DNA from: Bacteroidales bacterium
GTDB lineage: Bacteria; Bacteroidota; Bacteroidia; Bacteroidales; JAADJA01
Length of the DNA stretch: 64,000 nt
Reading direction: 5' to 3'
Assembly (NCBI GenBank): GCA_016783885.1
Contig: JADHVR010000009.1
Coordinates: 1-64,000, forward strand
In this document: positions 30,866 through 40,457 of the stretch, piece by piece
Numbering within the stretch: the stretch's first letter is position 1
How the letters are laid out: each line of letters begins with the position of its first letter
Notes under the pieces: generated by a model
Databases searched by the model: none
Told to the model about the DNA's origin: nothing
The model's input: the letters and a program-made list of their open reading frames with translations, nothing else
Program-made: the position numbers and the translations under genes

Positions 30866-31102
30866 ATGCCAGTATTACCAGTTTTCTCAGGAAAAATGTT
30901 TATAAAATTTCTAACGTCTATTGGTTTTGTTGAACTTAGAACAAAAGGCTCACACACAAGATTAAAACATCCTGACGGTAGAGTTACAACCGTACCAATT
31001 CACTCAAATAAAGATTTAGCCAAAGGTTTAGTAAGGAAGATAATACGCGAAGATTTAGAAATGACTCTGGATGAGTTTGTTGAGCTTTGGGATAAACAGT
31101 AA
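30866..31102 (+). CDS. hicA: HicA-family mRNA interferase toxin
   Basis: FIKFLTSIGFVELRTKGSHTRLKHPDGRVTTVPIHSNKDLAKGLVRKIIRED with catalytic-type GSH. Confidence 0.9.
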   Translation: MPVLPVFSGKMFIKFLTSIGFVELRTKGSHTRLKHPDGRVTTVPIHSNKDLAKGLVRKIIREDLEMTLDEFVELWDKQ

Positions 31103-31120
31103 AAAGCCCAACATCCACCT

Positions 31121-31166
31121 GGCGCAAGTCTTGTGTGCTGGCTTTTGTGCTTGACCGACTTGTGCC
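31121..31166. repeat. REP-like inverted repeat, copy A (GGCGCAAGTC...GACTTGTGCC)
   Basis: 10-nt arms also present at 31869-31915. Confidence 0.75.
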
Positions 31167-31280
31167 TTTCAATAAATCAATTTCTTCCTCCCCTCAGACT
31201 CTTCCATCCTGAACCTTCGGGATTCTGCCCTGCAAGTCCATTACTATAAACTCCGGAAGGTCTTTTCAAATCGTAAATTA

Positions 31281-31862
31281 TCAAACTCCCCAATTCTCCC
31301 TGTCGAGGCTACGGTATTGAATAGCTTCGGCGAGATGTTCTGTTTTTATTTCAGCTTCGTTATCCAGGTCGGCAATGGTACGGGCAACTTTTAATATCCT
31401 GTCGTAAGCTCTGGCTGAAAGGCTCAGCTTTTCCATCGCATTTTTCAATAAAGTCTGGCTAACTTCATCTAATTTGCATATTTGCCTTAACTGCCTGCTC
31501 GTCATCTGTGCATTGCAATATATCCCTTTTGAACCATCATATCTTTCATCCTGAATTTTTCTGGCAGCAACTACCCTCTTCCTTATGACTTCACTTTTTT
31601 CACTTGCCCTATCATCAGAAAGCTCCCGGAACGGAACAGGCACAACTTCAACATGAATATCAATCCTGTCTAATAGCGGCCCTGAAATTTTATTCAAATA
31701 CCGCTGAACAATTCCCGGAGCGCATGAACAATCTTTATCAGGATGGTTATAATAGCCACACGGGCAAGGATTCATTGCAGCTATTAGCATAAAGCTTGTC
31801 GGGTATTCAACAGACAGTTTAGCCCTGGAAATGGTTACTACCCTGTCTTCCATAGGTTGGCC
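31281..31862 (-). pseudogene. partial duplicate of the 3' third of yifB/comM
   Basis: encodes [21 protein letters not shown]...[10 protein letters not shown], near-identical to the C-terminus of 31920-33458, offset 639 bp. Confidence 0.92.
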
Positions 31863-31868
31863 CCCACT

Positions 31869-31915
31869 GGCGCAAGTCTTCCAGCCATGGCAAGAGCACT
31901 GGCGAGACTTGTGCC
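31869..31915. repeat. REP-like inverted repeat, copy B
   Basis: GGCGCAAGTC 31869-31878 and GACTTGTGCC 31906-31915. Confidence 0.75.
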
Positions 31916-31919
31916 TTAC

Positions 31920-33458
31920 TCACACACCCCAATTCTCCCTATCCAAACTTCGGTATTGAATGGCTTCTGCCAGATGTTCTGAATTAATATCTTCGCTGCT
32001 GTCTAGGTCGGCAATGGTACGGGCTACTTTTAAAATCCTGTCGTAAGCCCTGGCTGAAAGGCTCAGCTTTTCCATCGCATTTTTCAATAAAGTCTGGCTA
32101 ACTTCATCTAATTTGCATATTTGCCTTAACTGCCTGCTCGTCATCTGTGCATTGCAATATATTCCTTTTGAACCATCATATCTTTCATCCTGAATTTTTC
32201 TGGCAGCAACTACCCTTTGCCTTATGATTTCACTTTTTTCACTTGCCCTATCATCAGAAAGCTCCCGGAACGGAACAGGCACAACTTCAACATGAATATC
32301 AACCCTGTCTAATAGCGGCCCTGAAATTTTATTCAAATACCGCTGAACAATTCCAGGAGCGCATGAACAATCTTTATCAGGATGGTTATAATAGCCACAC
32401 GGGCATGGATTCATTGCAGCTATTAGCATAAAGCTTGTCGGGTATTCAACAGACAGTTTAGCCCTGGAAATGGTTACTACCCTGTCTTCCATTGGCTGGC
32501 GCATCACTTCGAGGACAGTCCTTTTGAATTCAGGTAATTCGTCAAGGAAAAGGACGCCGTTATGAGCCAGTGAAATTTCACCCGGCTGAGGAAAAGTGCC
32601 TCCGCCAACTAATCCGGCATCGCTGATTGTATGATGAGGAGACCGGAAAGGGCGTACTGACACAAGAGAAGTATCTTTTGATAGTTTACCTGCAACCGAA
32701 TGAATTTTTGTCGTTTCAAGAGCCTCGTAAAGGTTTAACGGTGGCAAAATGGATGGAAGCCGTTTTGCCAGCATGGTTTTACCTGCGCCCGGAGGACCGA
32801 TCAGAATTGCGTTATGACCTCCTGCGGCAGCAATTTCCAGAGCGCGCTTTATGTTTTCCTGCCCTTTGACATCCGAAAAATCAAATTCGTATTCATTCAG
32901 ACAGGAATAAAATTCTTCTCTTGTATTAACAATTACCGGTTCGAAGGATGATTCATCACTAAAAAAATCGATCACCTCTTTAATATTTTCCATGCCATAA
33001 ACATCAAAGTCATTTACAATTGCAGCTTCCCTGGCATTTTGTTTCGGAAGAATAAAACCTTTGAAACCTTGTTTTCGGGCTTCGATGGCAATAGGAAGTG
33101 CGCCTTTAACCGGCTGCAAACTTCCATCTAAAGAAAGTTCGCCCATGATAAGATAATCGCTGATATTTTCACTTGTAATCTGTTCGGAAGCAGCAAGAAT
33201 TCCAATGGCAATTGTAAGGTCATAAGCTGAGCCTTCCTTCTTTAAATCAGCAGGCGCCATATTTATAGTGATCTTCAATCCGGGCCATTTATAACCTGTA
33301 CTGTTCAGGGCTGCCCATATACGCTGCTGGCTTTCCTTCACTGCATTGTCAGGCAATCCTACAAGGTGAAACTTGGAACCCCTGCCAATATACACCTCAA
33401 CGGTTATGGTGATGGCGTCAATGCCTATTAAAGTACTTCCGTAGGTTTTTACGAGCAT
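31920..33458 (-). CDS. comM: YifB/ComM-family Mg-chelatase-like AAA+ ATPase
   Basis: full length 512 aa; [46 protein letters not shown]. Confidence 0.95.
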   Translation of the reverse strand: MLVKTYGSTLIGIDAITITVEVYIGRGSKFHLVGLPDNAVKESQQRIWAALNSTGYKWPGLKITINMAPADLKKEGSAYDLTIAIGILAASEQITSENISDYLIMGELSLDGSLQPVKGALPIAIEARKQGFKGFILPKQNAREAAIVNDFDVYGMENIKEVIDFFSDESSFEPVIVNTREEFYSCLNEYEFDFSDVKGQENIKRALEIAAAGGHNAILIGPPGAGKTMLAKRLPSILPPLNLYEALETTKIHSVAGKLSKDTSLVSVRPFRSPHHTISDAGLVGGGTFPQPGEISLAHNGVLFLDELPEFKRTVLEVMRQPMEDRVVTISRAKLSVEYPTSFMLIAAMNPCPCGYYNHPDKDCSCAPGIVQRYLNKISGPLLDRVDIHVEVVPVPFRELSDDRASEKSEIIRQRVVAARKIQDERYDGSKGIYCNAQMTSRQLRQICKLDEVSQTLLKNAMEKLSLSARAYDRILKVARTIADLDSSEDINSEHLAEAIQYRSLDRENWGV

Positions 33459-33493
33459 GATAATTTTTCAACTCAAACAAAAAAATAATTCGG

Positions 33494-34486
33494 TTACCTT
33501 CCGGGCTTATAACCCGACTTGCTCAATATTTTTTGTGCATCGTATTCATTCATCAATTCATTCAATGAAATTCCAGTATGATTGTTCATGTATTCTCTGA
33601 CTATCTGCCAGCCAATCCACCAGCCAAGCCGGGGAGGAGATTCATTTCCAAAATATGAAGTAAACGGGCTGTCAAGAATAAATTTTTGCAATTTCTGTTT
33701 TTCGGTTGAATAAAGTAATTCGTTTTCAATAAGAAATGCCCAGATATACCCTTCATTATCTTCTGCCCATTTCATTTGTTTTTCGGTATAATCTATTTTA
33801 AGCGAATCCTCAACATCAGGCATCATTGCATCAATAAACCAGAGAATTTTCCCTTCATTCATCATTAAATCGAGCAAAGTGCTTCCGGTTCTTTTATAAT
33901 TTATTTTGCTTCTTGCAATTTCATTCATACAATCTCTTGCTATATATTCCTTTCTGAATTTCCTGATACGGTATGCCGGTAATCCCAGGTTTTTGTATTT
34001 AGGATAATTCTCACCAAGATACATATCAAGTGCAATTAATAAATTGTTATCATAATATTGAACAGGGTATTCATAATCAAAACCGGAGATATAAGTATAG
34101 ATTTCCGGTATTATGCCTTTGGGATAATAGTACCTGTAATGCTTTAGAGCCTTTGTTAATTCTAATTCAAGTTCGTTAAGATTCGGATAAACTTTATTGC
34201 AATCCTCGCTCACACTGATAAGTAATGTGTCGCTGATAAAATCATATATCTTTAAGGTGTCGTTAAGATCGCCGTCAAGGAAAATCCTGAATTCAGGTTG
34301 CAGGCGTTTTAATTCTTCTTTAAGGTTGTTTTTTTCTAATGTAAAAAGAGCCTGTCCGTATCTTTGTATTTTGATTTTTTTTATTTTAATATCGGAAATA
34401 TCGACATCCAGCCTGTTGGTGGAGGTTTTACACGAAAAGAATAATACAGAAATAAGAATAAAAATTAAAAAATATCTGTTAAACAT
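33494..34486 (-). CDS. gldB: gliding motility lipoprotein GldB-like
   Basis: lipobox LFFSC; DMYLGENYPKYKNLGLPAYRIRKF; PPRLGWWIGWQIVREYM. Confidence 0.85.
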   Translation of the reverse strand: MFNRYFLIFILISVLFFSCKTSTNRLDVDISDIKIKKIKIQRYGQALFTLEKNNLKEELKRLQPEFRIFLDGDLNDTLKIYDFISDTLLISVSEDCNKVYPNLNELELELTKALKHYRYYYPKGIIPEIYTYISGFDYEYPVQYYDNNLLIALDMYLGENYPKYKNLGLPAYRIRKFRKEYIARDCMNEIARSKINYKRTGSTLLDLMMNEGKILWFIDAMMPDVEDSLKIDYTEKQMKWAEDNEGYIWAFLIENELLYSTEKQKLQKFILDSPFTSYFGNESPPRLGWWIGWQIVREYMNNHTGISLNELMNEYDAQKILSKSGYKPGR

Positions 34487-34578
34487 AACAATGATTAACT
34501 TTATAATTATTCACTAAAATATAAAAAAAATGCCAATTACTTAATAATTGACATTTCTTTACATAATAATATTTTTTA

Positions 34579-35217
34579 TTAAAGAATCTTCCACCCAACA
34601 CTTATAAGGAATACGTTGTTTTTAAATTCTCCTACATCGTCAGAAGAAGCATTATCAGGTTTGTCATACAAATTGCTAAGACCCAATTCGTAACGAAGGT
34701 CAATTGTAAGCATCAGTACATCGACTCCTGCACCTAATTGCAAACCCCAGTTCATATCTTTAAATGAATCTTTATAATCATCGTCCGTTTCCTGATCAAC
34801 TCCGTTAACAGACAAGTCAAAATTTTTATTTACCACAAATGAAGCAACGGGTCCGGCTTGAAGTCTGACATTGATCTTTGAAATGTCAATAATTTTGTAA
34901 CCTAATAAAACAGGAACGTCAATAGTGCTGAGTTTGATAGTTTGTTCTATTGAAGGAGAAGAACCTCCGGCAATATCATATTTTAATTCACCTTTTTTTA
35001 ATGTAAAGTACGCCTCTGGTTGAATGTGCAATTTTTTACCCAGCCTTAAGAACACACCTGCCTGAAATCCGTTTTTAGCAGCCTCCGTATAATCGCTAAC
35101 ATCTGTTGTTAATTTGCTCATTGTGAATGCTCCCTTTATTCCGAAATTTATTGGAAGCTGTGCAAATGTATATGAGCACAGAAAAATAATAATTGAAATT
35201 AAAAAGATCTTTTTCAT
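34579..35217 (-). CDS. PorT-like outer membrane beta-barrel protein
   Basis: signal peptide; INFGIKGAFTMSKL...GFQAGVFLRL...LLGYKIIDI...WGLQLGAGVDVLMLTIDLRYELGL. Confidence 0.8.
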   Translation of the reverse strand: MKKIFLISIIIFLCSYTFAQLPINFGIKGAFTMSKLTTDVSDYTEAAKNGFQAGVFLRLGKKLHIQPEAYFTLKKGELKYDIAGGSSPSIEQTIKLSTIDVPVLLGYKIIDISKINVRLQAGPVASFVVNKNFDLSVNGVDQETDDDYKDSFKDMNWGLQLGAGVDVLMLTIDLRYELGLSNLYDKPDNASSDDVGEFKNNVFLISVGWKIL

Positions 35218-35357
35218 GATTGTAGAATTTTAATTTAATTAAATTAATTTTTAGCAAAAATAATAACTTACAAGATATTAAGAGCATAAATCGGAAAATA
35301 AATTAATTATTTATTAAGACTAAGGTTGAGGAGGAAGAAATAATATGTATGCGTGGT

Positions 35358-35410
35358 ATTCGTCAGACCACTGCGCGCATGGCATACGCACCGGCAGTGG
35401 TCAGACGAAT
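35358..35410. repeat. palindromic element ATTCGTCAGACCACTGC / GCAGTGGTCAGACGAAT
   Basis: 17-nt arms with one mismatch. Confidence 0.8.
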
Positions 35411-35495
35411 AATAGGGGGAATAAGGGGAAATAAAGTATTTTTGCAACAGTGGAATAATAGAATCCCGAAATTTTGGGAAACAATTAAACAATCG

Positions 35496-35647
35496 GTAAC
35501 TAATCAGTGATTGAATTTAATTTCGTTATATTGTTGAAAAATCAGAAAATAAATACCAATTATCCCCTTCTGGAAGGGGTGTAGGGGTAGGAATATATAC
35601 AAATACTATTTATTTTCTGATTTTTCATTGGCACACTGATTAGTTAC
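35496..35647. mobile_element. MITE-like nested-palindrome element, copy 1
   Basis: perfect 14-bp terminal IR GTAACTAATCAGTG/CACTGATTAGTTAC, perfect 20-bp inner IR GAAAAATCAGAAAATAAATA, flanked by direct repeat AACAATCG (35488-35495, 35648-35655). Confidence 0.75.
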
Positions 35648-35767
35648 AACAATCGGGCAATGGGGCAATAGAGCAATGGAACAATTACTTTAATAAAAAT
35701 AAATCCGGATTATAAAAAAATATCCTTAAATCATTATTTTTGCTGATGAATTTAATAATTAACATAT

Positions 35768-36445
35768 ATGAGAAAAAAAATAATTATTTCAATAATTCTA
35801 TTGATTTATGGCATACAAGGCTTTGCCCAGATAAAGCCCTTCCGGTTCGGTTTTAAAGTAGCGCCAAACATCGCCTGGATATCGCCCGATTCTAAAACCT
35901 ATAAATCTGACGGATCAGTTATAGGATTTTCCTGGGGCTTTCTCGCTGATTTTACTTTAACTGAAAATTATTTTGTAAAAACAGGGTTCAATATGGATTA
36001 TCACAGCGGAAAACTCGAATATCCTCATACTATCCCTCCTGATACCGGAACAATGCACCGTAAGTATAACCTGAGATATCTCCAAATACCTCTGACACTA
36101 AAGATGAGGACCAATAAATTCGGGAAGTTTGCATATTTCGGAGAAATTGGTTTTGGAACATCATTCAACCTGAGAGCGAAATCAAAGGATGAATTTATAT
36201 ACAATAACGGGCAAAACACCTATGATACAGAAGATATAAAGGATGAGATTGTTTTTATGAAGGAATCTATTATATTAGGTATCGGCATTGAATATTTTGT
36301 TGACGAATCAACTTCAATTATTGCCGAACTAACTTTTAATCACGGTATTTCAAATGTCCTGAAAGGTGAAAACACAGCGGATCCTAACATAAAACAAAAA
36401 GGATTTTTGTATTACTTTGAATTGAATATTGGAGTTATGTTTTGA
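35768..36445 (+). CDS. PorT-like outer membrane beta-barrel protein
   Basis: signal peptide; FRFGFKVAPNIAWISPD...YLQIPLTLKMRTNKFGKFAYFGEIGFG. Confidence 0.8.
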   Translation: MRKKIIISIILLIYGIQGFAQIKPFRFGFKVAPNIAWISPDSKTYKSDGSVIGFSWGFLADFTLTENYFVKTGFNMDYHSGKLEYPHTIPPDTGTMHRKYNLRYLQIPLTLKMRTNKFGKFAYFGEIGFGTSFNLRAKSKDEFIYNNGQNTYDTEDIKDEIVFMKESIILGIGIEYFVDESTSIIAELTFNHGISNVLKGENTADPNIKQKGFLYYFELNIGVMF

Positions 36446-36468
36446 AAATAAAAAAATGCAAATTTTAA

Positions 36469-36549
36469 ATGACGACTGAATGACTATTGAATGACTACTG
36501 AATGACTATCAATGACTATTGAATGACCAATGACTTAATGACTAATAAT
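36469..36549. repeat. degenerate tandem repeat of (GAATGACTATT)n type
   Basis: GACGACTGAATGACTATTGAATGACTACTGAATGACTATCAATGACTATTGAATGACC. Confidence 0.85.
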
Positions 36550-36573
36550 TAAATACTTTAAATTTAACAAGAC

Positions 36574-38211
36574 GTGAGAATCGCTTTAGCTCAAATAAAC
36601 TACCACATTGGTAATTTCGAAAACAATGAAAAAAAAGTAATTGATGCTATACACAAGGCAAAAGAGCAAAAAGCCGATTTGATAGTATTTGCAGAGCTTG
36701 CCATCTGCGGCTATCCCCCGCGCGATTTCCTGGAATTTGAAGATTTTATTAATAAATGCAATGCAGCAATAGAAAGGATTGCCAAAGAATGTACCGGTAT
36801 AGCTGCAATAATCGGGTCGCCGTCTGAAAATCCGGAGGTCAAAGGCAAGGACCTTTACAATACGGCTTTTTTCCTTTCGGAAGGAAAGGTGATTTCCAAA
36901 CATTTTAAAACGCTTTTGCCTAATTATGATATTTTTGATGAATATCGCTATTTTGAACCGAATAATATTTTTAAAACCGTAGATTATAAAGGTCAAAGAT
37001 TAGCCATTACTATTTGCGAAGACTTATGGAACATAGGGGATGACCTGTTATACAGGGGTAATCCTATGGATGAACTTTTTAAGCAAAATCCCGATATCAT
37101 TATAAACATTGCAGCATCACCTTTTGCTTACGACCAGGCTGAGAAACGTAAAGAGATTTTGTCGCAAAATGTTAAAAAGTACAAACTTCCGTTGATTTAT
37201 GTGAACCATGTCGGCGCTCAGACCGAACTGCTGTTTGATGGCGGCTGTATGATTATTAACTCTAATGGTTTAATTGCAGATGAACTGGATTATTTTAAAG
37301 AAGACTTCATGGTGTACGACCTTGAAAGAATTGAAGAAATTACCTCTCCTGTAATCAAAGAGAAACCTTCAAAAATAGCCCTTATCCATGATGCTTTGGT
37401 GATGGGTATAAAAAATTACTTTCAAAAACTTGGATTCAAAAAGGCTATCTTAGGTCTTTCCGGAGGGATTGATTCTGCAGTAACTATTGTTCTGGCTGCC
37501 GAAGCGCTTGGAAGTGAAAATATCAGGGCGGTGATGCTGCCTTCCAGGTTCTCAACCGGCCATTCACTCAAAGATGCTGTGGGTCTAACTAAAAACCTTA
37601 ATATACCGTACGACGTCATTGCCATTGAGGAAGCATTTAAAAGTTTCGAATCTGCGTTAAAGCCTTATTTCAAAGACCTTCCTTTTAATATTGCAGAAGA
37701 GAACATACAGGCGCGTGTCAGGGGTGTGATACTTATGGCGCTATCGAATAAATTCGGATATATTTTACTGAACACTTCCAACAAAAGCGAAGCTGCGGTT
37801 GGTTACGGAACGCTTTACGGTGACATGAACGGCGGACTTTCGGTTTTAGGCGATGTTTACAAAACCGAAGTCTTTGACCTGGCAAGGTATATCAATCGCG
37901 AAAAAGAGATCATTCCGAAAAACACTATTACAAAACCTCCGTCAGCCGAACTCCGTCCCGACCAGAAAGATTCGGATTCGCTGCCTAACTATGATATCTT
38001 AGATAAAATACTTTATCAATATATCGAATTACGACGGGGACCAAACGAACTGACAGAAATGGGATTTGATGAAGCCGTTGTGAGAAAAACTCTGAAGCTC
38101 GTCAATACCAGCGAATACAAACGTCATCAGACGCCACCAATTTTGCGTGTATCTCCTAAAGCATTCGGAATGGGAAGAAGAATGCCGATAGTGGCGAAGT
38201 ATTTGGCGTAA
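36574..38211 (+). CDS. nadE: glutamine-dependent NAD+ synthetase
   Basis: nitrilase-like N-terminus (FAELAICGYPP), LGLSGGIDSAV PP-loop; GTG start. Confidence 0.97.
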   Translation: MRIALAQINYHIGNFENNEKKVIDAIHKAKEQKADLIVFAELAICGYPPRDFLEFEDFINKCNAAIERIAKECTGIAAIIGSPSENPEVKGKDLYNTAFFLSEGKVISKHFKTLLPNYDIFDEYRYFEPNNIFKTVDYKGQRLAITICEDLWNIGDDLLYRGNPMDELFKQNPDIIINIAASPFAYDQAEKRKEILSQNVKKYKLPLIYVNHVGAQTELLFDGGCMIINSNGLIADELDYFKEDFMVYDLERIEEITSPVIKEKPSKIALIHDALVMGIKNYFQKLGFKKAILGLSGGIDSAVTIVLAAEALGSENIRAVMLPSRFSTGHSLKDAVGLTKNLNIPYDVIAIEEAFKSFESALKPYFKDLPFNIAEENIQARVRGVILMALSNKFGYILLNTSNKSEAAVGYGTLYGDMNGGLSVLGDVYKTEVFDLARYINREKEIIPKNTITKPPSAELRPDQKDSDSLPNYDILDKILYQYIELRRGPNELTEMGFDEAVVRKTLKLVNTSEYKRHQTPPILRVSPKAFGMGRRMPIVAKYLA

Positions 38212-38233
38212 TTATTAGCTAAGGGCTGTCTTT

Positions 38234-38473
38234 TCAAGCTACACTCAACATTTTATTTGCATAATCGGTATTTGAAGTCGGTGCAGGTAATTCTTTGCCT
38301 TCTTTTTTATAGAGTTCAATCATTTCATCAACAATATTACAAAGCTCTGCAAAAACTTCTTTTTCGTTATTCCCATGACAACCACCATAAAATAATCCCG
38401 GACAACTACCAACGAAGCATTGATCTTCATTCGACCATTCTAAAATTTTAACATATCTTGCACTTTCTTTCAT
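38234..38473 (-). CDS. HicB-like (UPF0150) protein without adjacent HicA
   Basis: VKILEWSNEDQCFVGSCPGLFYGGCHGNNEKEVFAELCNIVDEMIELY. Confidence 0.75.
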   Translation of the reverse strand: MKESARYVKILEWSNEDQCFVGSCPGLFYGGCHGNNEKEVFAELCNIVDEMIELYKKEGKELPAPTSNTDYANKMLSVA

Positions 38474-38535
38474 TTTCTGGATTCATTGCAAAAATACAAT
38501 AATACAACTAAAATTGCAAGCAATAATTTGTAGTA

Positions 38536-38787
38536 TTATAAGCTCACCGCTTCAACCGCCTTGATTTCGGGGATAGCTTTTATCATTGCCGATTCTACAC
38601 CACCCTTTAATGTCATCATGCTGTATGGGCATGAACCGCAGGCTCCCAATAGTTTAACATTTACGATATTATCATCGGTAATTTCAACGAATTGGATATC
38701 TCCTCCATCCTGTTGTAAATAGGGTCTTATCTGTTCAATTACATTTTGAACTTTGCTGCTTAGTTCTGTTCTTTTTTTGTCAGTCAT
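38536..38787 (-). CDS. NifU-like C-terminal (Nfu) iron-sulfur scaffold protein
   Basis: IRPYLQQDGGDIQFVEI, GACGSCPYSMMTLKGGVE (CxxC). Confidence 0.94.
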   Translation of the reverse strand: MTDKKRTELSSKVQNVIEQIRPYLQQDGGDIQFVEITDDNIVNVKLLGACGSCPYSMMTLKGGVESAMIKAIPEIKAVEAVSL

Positions 38788-38791
38788 TTTA

Positions 38792-39895
38792 TTATTTCTT
38801 TGTTATTTCTACGATTTTTGATGGTTCAAAGTTTGCATTCCGGATAGCAACCTGCTGTGCCACGCTCTTCGCCAGTTCAAGGAAGGCTTTAGCAATGGGA
38901 GTGTCGTCTTCCAATGCAACCGGGCTTCCTTCATCACCCGACTCACGGATGCTTTGTATCAGGGGAATTTGTCCTAATAATACAATATTGGCATCTTCAG
39001 CTAATTTTCTACCGCCTTCTTTCCCAAAAATATAATACTTATTGTCAGGCAATTCAGCCGGAGTAAACCACGACATGTTTTCAACCAAACCAAGAATAGG
39101 TACATTTATTTCCTTTTGTGCAAACATGCTGAAAGCTTTTCGGGCATCAGTCAGTGCAACTTCCTGAGGAGTGCTCACTATCACTGCTCCTGTAACGGGC
39201 AAGGTTTGAACAAGGGTTAAATGAATGTCGCCGGTTCCCGGGGGCAAATCCACGATAAAGTAATCCAGTTCGCCCCATTCCGTATCGTTTATTAATTGGT
39301 TCAAAGCGTTGGTTGCCATGGGACCCCTCCATATCAATGCTTGTGAAGAATCAACGAAGAACCCGATGGAAAGCACCTTTATGCCGTACTTTTCAATAGG
39401 GATTATTTTGGTTTTCCCATCTACTTCTTTACCCGTGGGGTGTGCATTTTCCAGATTGAACATTAACGGAACGGAAGGCCCATAAATATCAGCATCCAGC
39501 AATCCGACCTTTGCTCCGGTTTTTGCAAGTGATACTGCCAGGTTAGCTGCCACGGTTGATTTACCCACACCGCCTTTCCCTGATGCTACGGCAATAATAT
39601 TTTTTACTCCCTTGAGCATTAATTCCGTATCCTTTCTTCTCGTTGTAACAGAAGATTCAAAATTCACTTCTACTTCAAGATTTTTATCCACATACTTGTG
39701 AACAGCATCAATACTATCCTGTTTCATCTTATTCTTCAGCGGACAAGCCGGGGTAGTCAGAATCAAATCGAAACTGACTTTATTCCCTTCTGTTTTAACA
39801 TTCCCGATCATATTCAATGTTACCAGGTCTTTCTTCAGATCCGGGTCATCCACATGTTTCAGTGCATCCAGTATTTGTTTTTTTGTAACTGTCAT
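38792..39895 (-). CDS. mrp: Mrp/ApbC family Fe-S carrier ATPase with N-terminal MIP18-like domain
   Basis: VASGKGGVGKSTVAANLA, DADIYGPSVPLMF, DLPPGTGDIHLTL. Confidence 0.95.
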   Translation of the reverse strand: MTVTKKQILDALKHVDDPDLKKDLVTLNMIGNVKTEGNKVSFDLILTTPACPLKNKMKQDSIDAVHKYVDKNLEVEVNFESSVTTRRKDTELMLKGVKNIIAVASGKGGVGKSTVAANLAVSLAKTGAKVGLLDADIYGPSVPLMFNLENAHPTGKEVDGKTKIIPIEKYGIKVLSIGFFVDSSQALIWRGPMATNALNQLINDTEWGELDYFIVDLPPGTGDIHLTLVQTLPVTGAVIVSTPQEVALTDARKAFSMFAQKEINVPILGLVENMSWFTPAELPDNKYYIFGKEGGRKLAEDANIVLLGQIPLIQSIRESGDEGSPVALEDDTPIAKAFLELAKSVAQQVAIRNANFEPSKIVEITKK

Positions 39896-39999
39896 TTTTT
39901 ATTTTAATTTAGAACCTGCAAAAATATTCAAAACTATTAAAATACAAACCATTAATAAATGAATAATAGAGAAGAGAGATTAAAAAATGGATAGAAAAA

Positions 40000-40296
40000 T
40001 TAATCCTTTTCATCAACAATCAAAAATATATCCTCATCATCGCGCTTCATCAGGTATTTTTCACGGGCAAATTTTTCGAGGCTGTCAGTATCGGTCTTTA
40101 AACGGTGAAGGGCAATGCTGTCGTTATTAATTTCCTTAAGATAGTATTGCTTTTGTTTGTTTAATCCTTTTAATGTAGAAACAAGCCTGAATTGATTTAT
40201 AAAATTATTCCTGTCGAAAAACATCATCCAGACTATAAATGCCAGGATAGCAATTACATATCTATTTTTCAGAAAGGAAGGTATTTTTGCGAACAT
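40000..40296 (-). CDS. FtsB/DivIC-family septum formation protein
   Basis: single TM, coiled coil, SLEKFAREKYLMKRDDEDIFLI. Confidence 0.85.
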   Translation of the reverse strand: MFAKIPSFLKNRYVIAILAFIVWMMFFDRNNFINQFRLVSTLKGLNKQKQYYLKEINNDSIALHRLKTDTDSLEKFAREKYLMKRDDEDIFLIVDEKD

Positions 40297-40457
40297 AACT
40301 TATTTTTCATTTTAAAATGCAAAGTTAAAGTGCAAACGAAAGAAATCAAAAATTAATTATAAAACTTATTAAGAAAAGAGTGTTTATAAATCGTGTGAGG
40401 AGCGAGAGAAAGTCTTTGGTTATTGTCTATTGTTTATTCACAAATCACCAATCCAAT

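Noticed and set aside
35307-35492. 61-aa minus-strand ORF
   Set aside because: Runs through the ATTCGTCAGACCACTGC palindrome; no protein signature.
36469-36549. CRISPR-like array
   Set aside because: Repeat unit is about 11-12 nt with no spacers; no cas genes in the window.
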